Part shown: in pieces, positions 33,130 through 45,929 of the stretch | Layout of the letters: the number at the start of each line of letters is the position of its first letter | How positions within the stretch are numbered: position 1 is the stretch's first letter | NCBI GenBank assembly: GCA_963082975.1 | Contig: OY720344.1 | Span: forward strand, 93,439,228-93,503,227 | Source: Labia minor | Taxonomy: Eukaryota > Arthropoda > Insecta > Dermaptera > Spongiphoridae | Direction of reading: 5' to 3' | Length of the DNA stretch: 64,000 nt | The notes under the pieces: generated by a model | What the model saw: the letters and a program-made list of their open reading frames with translations, nothing else | Database searches by the model: none | What the model was told of the DNA's origin: nothing | Translations under genes and position numbers: made by a program

Positions 33130-33192
33130 ATGTGGATGTTGCGGCCAAGAACTTTCGACTACCGTAGAGCACAGAGATAGATAGATATAACA
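33130..33192 (+). repeat. LINE 3' terminus fragment
   Basis: TGCGGCCAAGAACTTTCGA followed by CCGTAGAGC and a GATAGATA tail matches, in reverse, the 3' end of the LINE at 25118-25371. It is a very short 5'-truncated insertion. Confidence 0.7.
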
Positions 33193-33379
33193 TTTACAAT
33201 AATAATATATAATTAATTTTCTGATTAAATTAAAATATATTAAAAGTAAGAATACAAAAACAAATAAATGTTTTATCTAATATACTGATTGAACAGCTAG
33301 AAAATAATATTTTGTATTTACGGAGTCGCTGTATAATAAATTGATGACGTCATTTAATTCTCCTATATTTCGAATAAAG

Positions 33380-33720
33380 ATAAATCTTCTAAACGTTGTG
33401 AAACAATTTCAAATAATTTAAATGTATCTATTAATGAAATAAAAAAACAAATATGGATATAATATAAATATTTTTAATTTTATTTTAAGAATAGATATAT
33501 ATCTCAGAGGTGGTGGCTGTGACGTCACATATATACATTTAAATTAAGAAAAAACTAATGAAGATAATTTTTCCCAGAGATATGATCAATAAAACTCAAT
33601 TTTTCTTTATAAATACTATCTCTGGTGAGAATTTCAAAAAACTCATTTGAGCTGTTTTTGAGAACCCATTTACATATATATATACAATTTTAGCTAGCAT
33701 AATAAGATAAGATATTTCAT
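33380..33720. repeat. Composite of family A-like and family B sequence
   Basis: The left part (33399-33560) shares family A's internal blocks (CAATTTCAAATAATTTAAAT, GTGACGTCAC, TAAGAAAAAACTAATGAAGAT). The right part (33578-33715) is family B. A and B therefore seem to be related subfamilies that share a middle and differ at the ends. Confidence 0.7.
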
Positions 33721-34423
33721 TTTATCTCTATAAAAATTTATATAATAAAATTATAAAAATGAAATTTGAAACTTTAATAGTTATTTGGTTTTTAAAAAGT
33801 TATAAACTTAAAAATATTAAACAATGAGATTTCTACTGAAATTGATTGAAAGGTTTTATAGAATATCTATATATTCATTTATTTAAATTATTTGATGGCA
33901 CGAATGATGAGCTTATCTTTAAATAGTTGTTTAAGTCAACGCGCGAATAGTTATGCCTCTTGTCTAGAGACAAGATAACTTCGTTGAAAGATTGCCAAAC
34001 ATGATATTATTTGATAATATCATCCCTCATGACTTACTATTCTTATTCAATCTATGTATTTATTTTCATTATAAATAAATTTTCAAATTCTCAGCTAAAA
34101 AAAGTTTAAAGAATCATAACAAAAGTCTAAGAAAAATGTATTATCAGTTTAACCGAAATAGAAGGAGTACGTAGGTTGAGTTGCTAATGGGGGTGGCCTC
34201 GGATATTTTCCACTAAGGAAATTATCTTTTCATGCTTCCTGCCCTTTTATATAATATAATTAGACAATAAAATGAATTAACAGACTAACTCTTACTCTTG
34301 CTTCTGTTTCCACCTTCTATTAGTGAGAGTTGAAAAATCTTCTTCACCGGTGGAATTTCAACTTCTACTTTTTTGTTTTCAAATAATTTATCTATGCTAA
34401 ACTTCCAATGAAAGTTTTATGCA

Positions 34424-34424
34424 A

Positions 34425-34470
<46 letters not shown>
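34424..34470. repeat. AAT trinucleotide microsatellite
   Basis: A nearly perfect AAT run of about 45 bp. A TC run follows at 34589-34608. Confidence 0.95.
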
Positions 34471-35164
34471 GTGAAAGCAACGATAACTCACTTTTTTAGT
34501 ATTATTATTTGTTTTTACTAACTTTTAACTATACAAGTTCTCAAAATATATTATACATGTCATTCCTTGAATTCTCTCTACTTTTCAGTCTCTCTCTCTC
34601 TCTCTCTCTTTCTTTCTAGTTGATATGTCTAGTACAATTGAGAGTAGAACTATTAGTAGAGCCGTCATTTGACTTTTTGACCCAATTTAACTAGGCGGAG
34701 TTCAGTAGTAAACCCAGTACGAATAAGTATACAGTATTTCACTAACAATAAGATTTATTTACTAGTGTTCTACTAGATAACTTCAATTTGAGAAACTTTA
34801 ATGCAAGATTTCAATTTAAGTAAAGAATATATGTAAATTCTATTGTTCATTTTTTTTAAATAGAACCTTATATTTGTATTTTTAAAATAAAGAAATTAAA
34901 TGTATTTATAATTATTTATATAATAAAGTTTATTAAAAATCTATAATGAAATCAATAATATATGTAATATTAAAATTCCCTCTATTAGCGACGTTAGCAA
35001 CACCTGACGACAAGAGACATCACTAACCACAACAGTGAGCACATGTCAAGATATTCACAGAAGATTGTTTATATTACACAGAGCATCCGTTAACAGAGGC
35101 GTTCACTCAATGCTATTTTTGTGAAGTATTAAGAGCCAGCAAAAAGCCTGCAGAGCGGGCATGT

Positions 35165-35192
35165 GTGTGCGTTTTTACCGACCGACGATAGT
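35165..35192 (-). repeat. Family A 3'-end scrap
   Basis: GTTTTTACCGACCGACGATA corresponds to the reversed 3' end of family A; the rest is absent. Confidence 0.6.
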
Positions 35193-38100
35193 AGGAGGTA
35201 TTTTTAAATTTTTTTTTGAATGAATATTGGGAATTTAAAAATGATTTATTGAGATATAAAATTAACATTACAGCAATCAAATATACTTTTTTCAAAATGT
35301 TAGTTTTATATCCAAATAAATAATTTTTAAATTAACAGAAAACTCCATCATCTTTTATGTAATTTACATAAATAAAATAAACGAATAATATTCTTGTTAA
35401 TATTTAATATGTATGGATTAAAAATTCCCTTCAATGTAAATATTTGAAACGAGAGAAACACATACGAATTGTTCTTAGCGAGAAGGAAATTTATAAATAA
35501 ATAAATAAATAATCATTTCTATTTCCATAAAGTTACTATTTATAAAGATCACAAGAAATCCATTAATCATTGATTAACTAAGAATAATTAATCCAACGCA
35601 TTTTTAATCATCTAAGTTTATCAAACAACTGATTTACGTAGATTTGGGTTAATTTATAAATGAAAAAAATGTGGGATGTCTAAAAAATTTTAATATTTAT
35701 ATTATTCGGTAAATTTATTTTATATAACAAACGAAATATAAAAGATTATGTTATGATAAAATTTGCAACGATTAATAAAACAAAAAGACATGATTAGTTA
35801 ATTATGATAAAAATTAATTTAATTAGACTTTTAAATTAATAAAAATTGATTAATTTCTAAAAAAAAATATAACGCTTAAAATAAAATGTGTTTTTTCATA
35901 TAAAATTAATTTCTAAATATATCGACAAATAAAAAATAATTCCTAATTAAATAATAAAGTAATTTCAATAATAAAAAAATTACTTACATTTAATACCATG
36001 TTTGCTGGTTTTTTTTCGGATAGTATGGACACGGATGGTATCTGGGTGTCGAGTTTGATATTCAAATAACTGCAGGGATTTCGGAAGGTCTGTGGGGGGG
36101 GGGGGGGGTGATCTGCGTTCTTTTTTTGCGGTGCCATCTATTGGGCGCCTGAAGAGTCAACCGTTGTCGCCTGCACCACCATCTAGCGGCTGCAGGCTTT
36201 CCGGGTTCATAACATTTGTATTAGCTGAACACCCGTTGTTATATTATAATTATAATTATTTAAATATATAAAAACTTGAATTTAATTATTCTATTCAGGT
36301 ATTATCATTTTATTATTATTGTTGTTTTAATTTACTCATGTATTTTTGAATCTATATAGAAACTTACATATAGTTTAAATAAATCTAAAATATTTCTATA
36401 GAATATTTTATAAGTATCTTAAAGAAATTCTCAATATTAACATTTTTATCTTATATTAGATATTTTATTTCAAATTCATAATTAATCCATATAATCATAA
36501 ATATTTATTTTTAATTATTTGTTTACTGGATAAAAACTGAAAAATACACTGCTAATTTAATTACAATTATATAAAATATCTGAATAAAATTTCAAACAGA
36601 TAATAGATTAATTTATGATATAATATTAATAATAATATTCGTAATAGTGTCATTTTAAATTTAATTTTCAAACTAAATTTTAATGTTGATAGCTTAGAAC
36701 CTAAAAACCTTGAGGAATAAAATTTATATTAATAATCTATAATGATATATCTACATATATGATATATCCCGAGATAAAATTATTATTAACAGATTTTTGA
36801 ATATGTGTGCATTCTCTGATTTTTTAAACTCATTAGATTGTGCTTTTTCGCATAATATTTTAATTTTTCTTACCGCTACATTTATATTAATTATAAAGTG
36901 ATCTAATTTTAAGTATCAACTTCTATAATAATTTAGATAATATTAGTAGATATTCTAACTATAAGACCCTTAGCAAGAATTTAACTAAATGTTGAAATGT
37001 TGATCTACTAAACTTATAAGTTGGAAGATTCAAACCCAAGATCACAATAATTTCAAATATAAATACAAATATAAACTGGTTAATATAAGCTTAGGTCTCT
37101 AGAGCCAAAAGAACAAATAAAATTAACTTCTAAGAGATCAACATAAGAAGGTTATAACTAAATAATAATAATATTAATTAATATAAAAAATAAGAATAAA
37201 TAATTATGAGAATAAGAATTATTTTTTTTATTTTATATAAGTAATTTAAAAAAAAATTAAAAATTGACTGAGGTGTTGAGGGGAAGAGATAAGATATAAA
37301 AATAAAATTACAGCGTACTTTTAATTAAATTTTTATGAAGCTTTTAATTTAATAGATCTTTAAATATTATTATTATAAAATGAACATAAAATAAATAAAT
37401 AAAATCGTATTTAATTTCTATTTCTAATTAAATTTACTTTTTAATGTTATTAGTTTGATGGGATGATTTCGAAAGGATTGATCTTTCTATTTATTGATCT
37501 ATCTGTCTATTTCCTTGGATTATATATAATCTAGAAAGTTAAGCAACTAGTTGGTTAAGTCAACTGCCCCTGATTCTAGTCTTGTCATCCTGGTTGTCAT
37601 TATACATGATTGAACTAAGTCAAAGTAACAAGACTAAGAACTAGTGAAATTCTCTTTAGTGAAATGTTCTCTATCCACAAATCGGATGAATGCAGATAAT
37701 ATGAATTCATAAAGCTTTATAAAGCTTTAATTAAGGAATTGAATTTATATTTAAATTTACATAAAACTCTAAAAATTATTAAAAGTATTTTTTTCGAAGA
37801 AATTTAAATATTAAATAGAATATTGTTCTTTTCGTTTTCCAATTTTAAAATAATTATATGTTATATGCTTAGGATAATAATAAGTTTTTATAATAAATAC
37901 CAATTTATCAAGACATATACATATATGCGACAATAGGGGGGTTGACATCTTTTTTTTTATAATTTTTGTTAATCCTTTTTAAATTATTACAATTAAAATA
38001 TTCGCGCCACATCCTACAACCCTTGTGACGTATAGGTAATTGCATCTTGACGTAATGGCTGCCGGAAAAGACATTTATCCATTTGATAATTTTCACAATG

Positions 38101-38460
38101 TGACACTATACTATTATAGTTAGACATTATTATTAATAAAATTACACTTGTATTTAGAATATTAATTAATTAATGTTATTTCCTACTCGCAAGCAACGAA
38201 ATAGTTTCTAATGTTAACATTTGTTTTGGTACTGTAATAGATTAATTACTAGCTAGGTATATACTTGCTGAGGTTTCATTGCTTATGGTTATGTAAAAAT
38301 TTCTAAATTTGTTCAATATTTAATTATTAATATATTATAGAATTAATTGTAGTATTTATTATATATTTTTTTTTATATAAATACTCTTTAAAAGAGTAAA
38401 ACTACAAGAATGATTAATATTATTTTATAAATACATAAAGAATAATACCACCAAAGAGGC
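35193..38460. other. Intergenic, no gene recognised
   Basis: Mostly AT-rich. One less AT-rich patch (36000-36240) has an 11-12 base G run and CCATCTAGCGGCTGCAGG, a motif type often found in arthropod repeats. At 38056 a 22-codon frame (MAAGKDIYPFDNF...) follows a CG-containing segment, but nothing supports it as an exon. Confidence 0.5.
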
Positions 38461-38464
38461 GCCA

Positions 38465-38745
38465 CAGTGTGGGAGTTAGCGTAGCTGGCTCCCATTCTCG
38501 TGGTCCCGGGTTCAAGTCCCGGGCCTGGCAAGAGAATTTCTCTAGCTGGGGTCTATGGGACAGAGTCAACCAAGCCTCCGGAATTAAAATTGGGAAAGCT
38601 ACTTGATAGCGCCTCCGATCAAGATAATCAAGGTAAAGGTTGATAGGACCCGTTTTACTGATCATAGGACACCTAATTGATATTACCGACTTGATAGGCG
38701 TTGTCCTTGCGTTGGACGTACAAAAGTCAGAGGTTTATAATACTA
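38465..38745 (+). repeat. tRNA-derived SINE
   Basis: The head has a perfect A box, TAGCGTAGCTGG (38475-38486), and a B box, GGTTCAAGTCC (38509-38519), the latter within a well-paired T arm (CCCGG/CCGGG). The acceptor ends do not pair, so it is not a functional tRNA. A non-tRNA body of about 220 bp follows. Pol III internal promoters drive such SINEs. The 3' end and target duplication are uncertain. Confidence 0.82.
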
Positions 38746-40053
38746 CCGTTTTGTTAAATACTATTAAAATAGCAGATAATTAAAAATTTTAAATCTTTAT
38801 TTATAATATTTTTTAAAAAACGAAAAAAAAAACCACTAAAATATTACCCAACAATATGTACATAAATAATTAATTCAAAATAATTGAAAAATAAAAAAAA
38901 AATAATTAATTGAGGAAAAAAAGCACAAATAATGTCTTATTACGAAAAATTTCTCTATCATCGCTGAATTTTTATAATTTTCCGGTGGAGCTGTATAAGG
39001 TGAGTGGCTGCGGTTACTACTTCTCTATATACGCCGCCATTCCTAATTTTCGTTTTAAATTACGTTTTCCATTCCAAATAGACATACACGTACCGTACAT
39101 TAAGGCCAATTACGCCTGGGAGAGGAGAGGGGTGTTGTGAGACGACGAAGAGAGAGAAAAGTAAGAGGGAGGAGTGGTAGTCAAATGGGAACTTGTTTGA
39201 AAAGCGAGGTAACTATACTCGCGGTCTCTCTCACTTATTCTCTTTCCTATTATTTAAATTGTGAACGAATATGTAATTAAATATATTTTATCATAAGGCA
39301 TTTTCGATTAACTTTTTAAATTCTAAATGACATTCCTGTTTTTTTTTTCTTCAAAATTTTAAACGTTAGAATTAATTAAAATTAAAATACAATGTCATAT
39401 AGTAAATAAGTCAACTTTTTATTTAATTAAAAGTCATAACTTTTACCATATTTTAAAAATAAAAGTGTCATTATAAAAACGTTTAATTGCTTTATTCAAA
39501 AAATTAAGATGTGAGTGTATTTATTTAATCAATTTTATAATAATAAATACATAATTAAACATTTTCATTTATTTAAAGAAATAAAAACATGAAACTAATG
39601 ATATAGCAATTTTTTATAGTAAGTTCAATATATTTTTTTTTTAAATCGTATATATTATTATCTCTGACAGTGCGAATGGTATATGTTAAGAAAATTATTA
39701 CTATCATGAAATATATATCCATTTATTTTATAAATTAATAAATATGATCAAACATAAAATATTTTTTAATAAATAAAATTATTTTATATATACAAATAAA
39801 TAAATAATTATTCTGCATACTCGAAATGTTTTTATATAGTATCTATATTATTTACATAATGATAATTTATCTATTTGACATAATTTGTAAAAATCTATCA
39901 ATTTATTATCAATAAGAACATAATAGTATAATAATAGTATAATAATAATAATAATAGTATAATAGTATTATAAAAGTATAATTAAAGTAAAACTGAATTT
40001 ATGATTATAGGCAAATTGTTTCGTTTCATCATTTTATAATGATTTTTAATTTT
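38746..40053. other. Intergenic, no gene recognised
   Basis: A less AT-rich block at 38970-39240 contains a purine-rich stretch and a 76-codon frame with no known motif. The remainder is AT-rich with TAATAATAG runs (39930-39985). Confidence 0.5.
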
Positions 40054-40350
40054 TGAAGTGAAACTTCTTTAGCGGCGTCCTGACATTTGGTTGAGAATGG
40101 AGAGTGAATTGAAAAATTGAAATTTCGTAACGCAAGAGAGAAAAAAATTGAAATTTCGTAACGCAAGAGAGAAAAAAGATATAGATATAACGAGTGGGAA
40201 TGAGATAGCCTCTATCTGCGTTTCCCTTTTGTGCGGTCTTTCGTTCTTGAGAAAGAGGCTATCTGCGTCTCCCTTTTGTGCGATCTTTCGTTCTAATACC
40301 CACTCGCTAGGTCCAAAGTCCATGGCGCGCATGCCTTGACGCGGAATAAT
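40054..40350. repeat. Foldback-related repeat with two tandem duplications
   Basis: It starts GAAGTGAAACTTCTTTAGCG, matching the right end of the 13624-14104 foldback in reverse. Inside, a 32-bp unit (TTGAAATTTCGTAACGCAAG...) is duplicated at about 40116 and 40148, and TCCCTTTTGTGCG with flanks is duplicated at about 40221 and 40268. CGAGTGGG (40191) and CCCACTCG (40300) form a hairpin. The right boundary is unclear. Confidence 0.6.
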
Positions 40351-40431
40351 ATTTCTCAGCCTCTACTGGGTCAAAGAATTAAAAATTAGTATGACTTATG
40401 ATCAAAAGAGGGCGAGATCTCCACCTTGTCC

Positions 40432-40924
40432 AGTAGATATCGCAATTAAATACAATTTGAATTTAAATATATATTAATTTCAAAATTTGCCTAAACATTT
40501 ATAAAAATAAATATACATATGAAATTTGTTATTTTTTTTTAATATTAAAAAATATTTAATTTGAGATTAATTATATGTAAAAAGATCAACTATCAAATAG
40601 ATTCAAACTTTTATTTTCTTTGATTAGATTATAATTAAATATTATTTTTCTATTTATTAAGGATGTCTATTAAAAAATTGTAATTAACCTTATCATATGT
40701 CAAATATTATAGCTAAGTTTTTTTGAATTTTTTAAAATTTTTTATATAATTAATCTCAAATTAAATATTTTTTAATATTAAAAAATAACAAATTTCATAT
40801 GTATATTTATTTATTTTTAATATTAAACGTATTTCATATGTATATTTATTTTTATAAATGTTTAGGCAAATTTTGAAATTAATATATATTTAAATTCAAA
40901 TTGTATTTAATTGCGATATCTACT
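40432..40924. mobile_element. Foldback with long inverted arms
   Basis: The arms 40432-40576 and 40744-40924 are reverse complements starting AGTAGATATCGCAATTAAAT. The right arm is longer because a stretch of about 40 bp (around TTCATATGTATATTTATTT) is duplicated. The 170-bp centre is AT-rich and non-coding. It is probably a MITE or foldback; the superfamily is unknown. Confidence 0.82.
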
Positions 40925-41399
40925 TGAGCAAAGCAAACACAATGGTGAAGGCCCCGCCATCTCTTGAGTTGTCTTGACCTAAAGCCAAGCGTGGTCGTTG
41001 GTTACGCCCTCTTAGGGACAATCATTTCTATCTCGGAGCCACGGATGTAAACCTTTACCTAAGCATCAGTACGTGAGAGAGGCATATTACTTTTGAGCTA
41101 TCGATAAATATTTCTACCTATCGCTGCTATACATGTAAGTCATATAGAAAAATTGATATTTATATATATATATATATATATCGTGAAATAATTAAAATTC
41201 TCAAGTCAAATATACAGCGTGCACGCATACCGACGCATGTAATTGTGTGTGTGAACATGGTCGGCGATTCACACGCCAACACATACAGTTATGTGCGTCG
41301 ATGACCATTCACGTTATTTATCCGAATCTCAACATTACTTTAACACTACTAAATCAATTTAAAATTATTATTGCATTTAAAACTGCTTTTCTCTACTCC

Positions 41400-41816
41400 A
41401 CAGATTTCACTATGCCGAAAAAAAATAACGACCAAAATTTAGACGATATTATTTATTTCATACACCGTTCACTACTGGTTTATAGCCACACAGGTGCTAA
41501 TGCACTTGAACGAGGCGAAGATAAAATCCCTCTAATTCTCGGGGGAGATTTTAATGTAAATTTTGGATCTGATGATTCGTTGCCGTTGATCAACTTTCTT
41601 CGAGAAACATTTGGTCTGCTTCTAAATAACGATCCCAAGGAATCAACAACAAAATCTGGAACTACAATAGATGCTGTTTTTACACGTTATATAGAAAATA
41701 TAGAATCACGAACATATATATCTTATTTTAGTTATCACAAGCCATTAATATCAGTATTACCAATTGAAGCACCAACCGACAATAGTACAGGCAATGTAGA
41801 TATGATGATAGAGTAG
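41400..41816 (+). pseudogene. Endonuclease-like fragment, probably Helitron/Helentron-associated
   Basis: Frame 41247-41816 becomes recognisable from about residue 60. It has IPLILGGDFNVNFGSDD (exonuclease-endonuclease-phosphatase GDFN box), TTIDAVFTR and YISYFSYHKPLIS near the end. This C-terminal set is found downstream of PIF1-type helicases in arthropod Helitron/Helentron-like proteins. The helicase and Rep parts are absent, so it is a 5'-truncated relic. Family A starts 12 bp after its stop codon. The assignment to Helentron is from remembered motif patterns. Confidence 0.65.
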
Positions 41817-41827
41817 ATAATAATAAT

Positions 41828-42458
41828 AAGTTGACCTGTGGCCAGGTCCGAACCGACCGACGGTTTGAAATAAATTAATTTCCAGCTACAGAAACAATTT
41901 CAAATAATTTTCATATATCTATTAATGTAATAAAAAACAGATATGGATACATAAATAATAAATATAAACATTTTTAATTTTATTTTATTTATAATATATA
42001 TGAAAGACCAGGCTGTGACGTCATGAATGGCTGGATGACGTCATATAATTTTAAATCAAGAAAAAACTAATAAATATGATTTTTCTCGAGGATAAAACCA
42101 ATACAAAATGCATGATTCGTGGTGATATATAAAAAAATCTCCTTTGGTGTGAAAATAACCCTTTCTTTCCTATCGTCGGTCGCTAATACTACCACTTCCG
42201 GTTTCCGGAATTGCACCAAAAGTTGATCAATTCATCCCACTGATGCATTAAGTAAATATACCAAATTTCATCAAAATCGGTTGAGCCGTTCAGGCTGTAC
42301 ACATCTATACGGACGGACGGACAGACGGACGGACAGACATCATGCTAAAAATACTTTTTTCTGTTTAGAAAATGCATGATTCGTGGAGATATGTAAAAAT
42401 CTCCACATGTGAAATTTGGTGTGAAAACAATACCTCCCTTACTATCGTCGGTCGGTAA
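41828..42458 (+). mobile_element. Family A repeat, copy 2 (most complete)
   Basis: It runs from AATAAGTTGACCTG to CGTCGGTCGGTAAT. It has the 5' hairpin GACCTGTGGCCAGGTC, subterminal inverted repeats (ACCGACCGACGG / CGTCGGTCGG), two TGACGTCA-type boxes near 42017-42042, the conserved ACCAAATTTCATCAAAATCG stretch and GGAC tetranucleotide repeats (42310-42335). It directly follows the endonuclease relic. Flanking AATAATAA on both sides could be a duplication or just microsatellite. Confidence 0.82.
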
Positions 42459-42676
42459 TAATAAAGCGAATATTTGTTACGAAAATTTTATACTGTTATA
42501 TGTCTTTCGAAATGATCCCTTTATTTTTCTCTATTTCTCTCTCACTCACACTCTCAACTAAAATTTCTCTTATTCTCTAGATTCTAAGAAGTTTCACTTC
42601 CGCCACGTGTACGATGCTGCACATTTTGCTTTTTTATTATTTTTTTTAACTCCATACTATCTTCTCAAATATATAC

Positions 42677-42960
42677 GAGGTCTGTCCGGAAAGTATCGGG
42701 CCTACCTTTATATCTCCGCGCTGGCATTATTCTGGATCATCGGGCGGGTGGCATCCTTGGAAGTAATCCCCACTTGATTAAATAACACGGTTCCAGCGAT
42801 GTTTCCACTTATCGAAACAATCCTGGAACTCGCTTTTAGTCGTTCTGTCATCGAATCGCTGTCCTTTGAGTGTTTTTTTTTTGTTTTGGAAACACATTGC
42901 TTCGACAACCTCCGTACAGTCCCGACATAGCCCTTTGGGACTTTTGGCTGTTTCCAAAAC
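42677..42960. pseudogene. Rearranged mariner remnant
   Basis: The left end has ACGAGGTCTGTCCGGAAAGT, a mariner-type terminal repeat. 42720-42860 read on the minus strand gives FQDCFDKWKHRWNRVI and GDYFQGC, the transposase C-terminus, while 42905-42957 read on the plus strand gives YSPDIALWDFWLFPKL, the earlier third-aspartate block. Adjacent parts of one gene thus lie in opposite orientation, which implies an inversion or two nested copies. Stop codons interrupt it. Confidence 0.8.
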
Positions 42961-43105
42961 TCATATAATGTAACTTATATTATAAATTATTAAGAATGAT
43001 TTTGTATAAAATAGGATACTATATAATTATATTATATCAACAACATGAGAGATATACTCTCTATGAAACAATTTTTGCGAAATTTTCTTATTAATTCGTT
43101 TAGAT

Positions 43106-43267
43106 CATGGGTGTCTAAACTATGACCAATCGTAGGCCACATTGCAAACAATAATTTGTTTTAGTAGAAATGTGTAAATTTAAATATTTTCATAATTTGC
43201 GTTTGGGCCGCATCTCAAAGGGTTTTGGGCCGCATGCGGCCCCTGGGCCGCACTTTAGACAAGTATG
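43106..43267. mobile_element. Short hAT MITE, 162 bp
   Basis: Ends CATGGGTGTCTAAACT and, inverted, CATACTTGTCTAAAGT match at 12 of 16 bases. GTTTAGAT flanks both sides (43098-43105, 43268-43275), a perfect 8-bp duplication with TA at positions 4-5. The interior holds GGGCCGCA repeats. It has no coding capacity. Confidence 0.9.
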
Positions 43268-43275
43268 GTTTAGAT

Positions 43276-45929
43276 ATTCTATTTATTTTAAATAGAATAT
43301 TCTTTTAAAAAGCCCTTCAAACTGATGAAAAAATATTAGCTCGACTCTTTATTTTGAATGATTTTTATATCATAATTACGAAATTTATCATTATTAAAAC
43401 AACTTGGTTTATAAATTGTAATTTGAAAAAAAAGAAATAAATTAGAAAATTAATTTGAAACTCCATTAATATTAGGTTCAATGTTGAATTCGTTTATAAT
43501 TTCACGTGTGTTTTCTATTTTAATTGATAAGATTTTGATGGTGTAAAAAGTTAATTTTAAATGGAAAACATTTAAGTTCAAATGAATTTCCACCCAAAAC
43601 ACATACACCTTTGATTTTATTCAAATTGAAATTTGTCAAGGATTGCTTTTGCATGACAAACCCGGTGCTGAACAACTAGCAAATGACCTCGCCACTTCTA
43701 CCACTTCTCTTCCTCATTTAATGACAAATGACGATTTAATTCCAACCCTCCACCCTTTCAATCCTCCCGGTCAACTCTGTTACAGGCCACTTCTTTCACT
43801 CTCTCCTGTTCTCTTTATTTCTATCTCTATTTTATTTTTAAATTTCCAATTAAATACTAGAGTGCATGCATGAGTGAACGAGAAAGGAATTTTATATTTG
43901 ATTTAAAAAAACAAAATAATGTTAGTCTGTCATCATTCATTTTTTTATATATAGGTAAGAGGGAACAAAAGAAAATTGAAGAGATTTTAAATTAATTGGA
44001 CACGATAGATAGGAAATTTTTTTTTATCTATTTTATTTTGTTTTTAAGTTTTAAATTAAACTTTGATTAATTAGTTTTTGTAAAAGCATAAAAATACACG
44101 AAGAATTTTCAAATTTAAACCAATCTTGTCTATAAAGTAAATAGCTAAAATATAAATCACTGGAAAAGGGTGAGTAAAAAGAGACTTTTCATTATTAGTT
44201 TATCATTCACAAATATTTCTAAGTTTACTCATAAAAGAGCATCTAAATTTGCACGTTTCTTAATTTCATTATTTGATAATTGTATATTTAATGGGTGAAA
44301 TAATTCGACAAGTTTATTTATTTAGTCATTTTCAAAGCTTGTAGTATTTCTTTATTTTAAGGGGTATATATATATACAATATAAACAACGTATTAAATCA
44401 ACACAATTCAAGTCGTTAATAGTAATAAATATACTTTCATGACCCTTTAAAAATCTTTAAGTTTATTCAAAGAATTAATTTTTGTATGTTTCATTGATAT
44501 AGTAATTTATGTGTGTGTGAGAGCCTTATCCTATTCTAATTAATTAACTTAACTTAATTGACTTATAATCTATTTTGTTTTTTTAAAAAAATATTTGTTC
44601 TTTTTAATTTTGAACATGAAAGTTTTCTTGCTAAAAACAATAAATCTGCAATACAATATATAAAAACCAAAAATCTATGAATAATAAATTTTAAAATTTC
44701 AAAAGATATCAGCTCTCTATAATGAACCTTTTTTTTAAAATATCATAAATAGTAGTTTCGTGGCATATCATGATGTGGTTTTAGAATGAGGCATGAATTG
44801 TTTTTTTTATTATACTAATGGTATATATTATACATAGATGTATACGTAGATATATGGTATACATCGATATCCTAACTCAAAATAAGAATTAACGACATTT
44901 TTCAACTTGCGAGTGGAACATGTTCATCATCCAAAATCACTCAACCCTCAAACATGAATTTGCCAACAAAATCTAACCCCTCTGTTTTTCCTCCCATATA
45001 TATATTTTTCATTATCAAACCGTTCGGACGATTATTCAGTGAGTGTATATATATATATATATATAACTCAATCCAATGAGTAAACAGTAATGATTAGAAT
45101 TCAAAAAAATCTACAAATTTTTTTAAAAATTTATAAGCAATTACAAATAATAACTCACATTTAAATAATATTTATAATAGTTAGAATATATATATATAAT
45201 ATTATACAGATAAATTAAACTACTTAACTACATATATTTCACGAAATATTAAATCAAATCTCCATTTTAGTAAATTTGAGTGTATATGAATCTTTTTTGA
45301 ATGATAAAAAAAGAACTTATATAAATATTATTTCTTAAAATGAATATATTATTATATAATATAGGTAAAAATATGTAATATATTTATTATACAAGTTTTT
45401 TAATTGGTTTTAATAATTTAATGTTTATTCAATAAAAATATGTGCTTGCTTTAATAATAATAAAAAAAATTCAAATATATGATCTAATCATTATAATGTA
45501 GGAAAAGATAAAGAAATTGTGGCTATTTTTAAATAAATTTGTATGAATGCTCCCGTTAATGTCAATCATTCAAATATAACCATGTAAAAAAGACCTAACG
45601 ACATCATATTTCATAAAAATAAACAAAAACATTTAAACAAAGAGTCTCTAAAAGTTTTCATATATCAGTGGTGTCTAAATTAAAGGGAGATTTTTTTTTT
45701 AATGAGAAGATTTTTCCATAGTAAAAAAATGCTTTGTTTCTATTTTTAAAATAAAGGTATACTTTAATAAATAAGAAATGATATATAAGGAAATAGGAAA
45801 AACAATTAAAAATAATGAGAAAAGCCATTTTTAAAATGTGTAACTACTGTAACAAAAATTATAAATTATTATACATAATAATTCTAATTTAAATTTAAAT
45901 AAAAAAAACATTTCTCCAGTGTTCATATC
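43276..45929. other. Intergenic, no gene recognised
   Basis: AT-rich. The CT-rich frame 43643-43873 has no known motif. TA and TATG tracts lie around 44815-44865 and 45046-45066. Confidence 0.5.

Noticed and set aside
36985-37065. Minus-strand GGTTTGAATCT as a tRNA or SINE B box
   Set aside because: No A box or T-arm pairing around it; chance match.
38465-38540. Functional tRNA gene
   Set aside because: The boxes are perfect but the acceptor ends do not pair and a SINE body follows.
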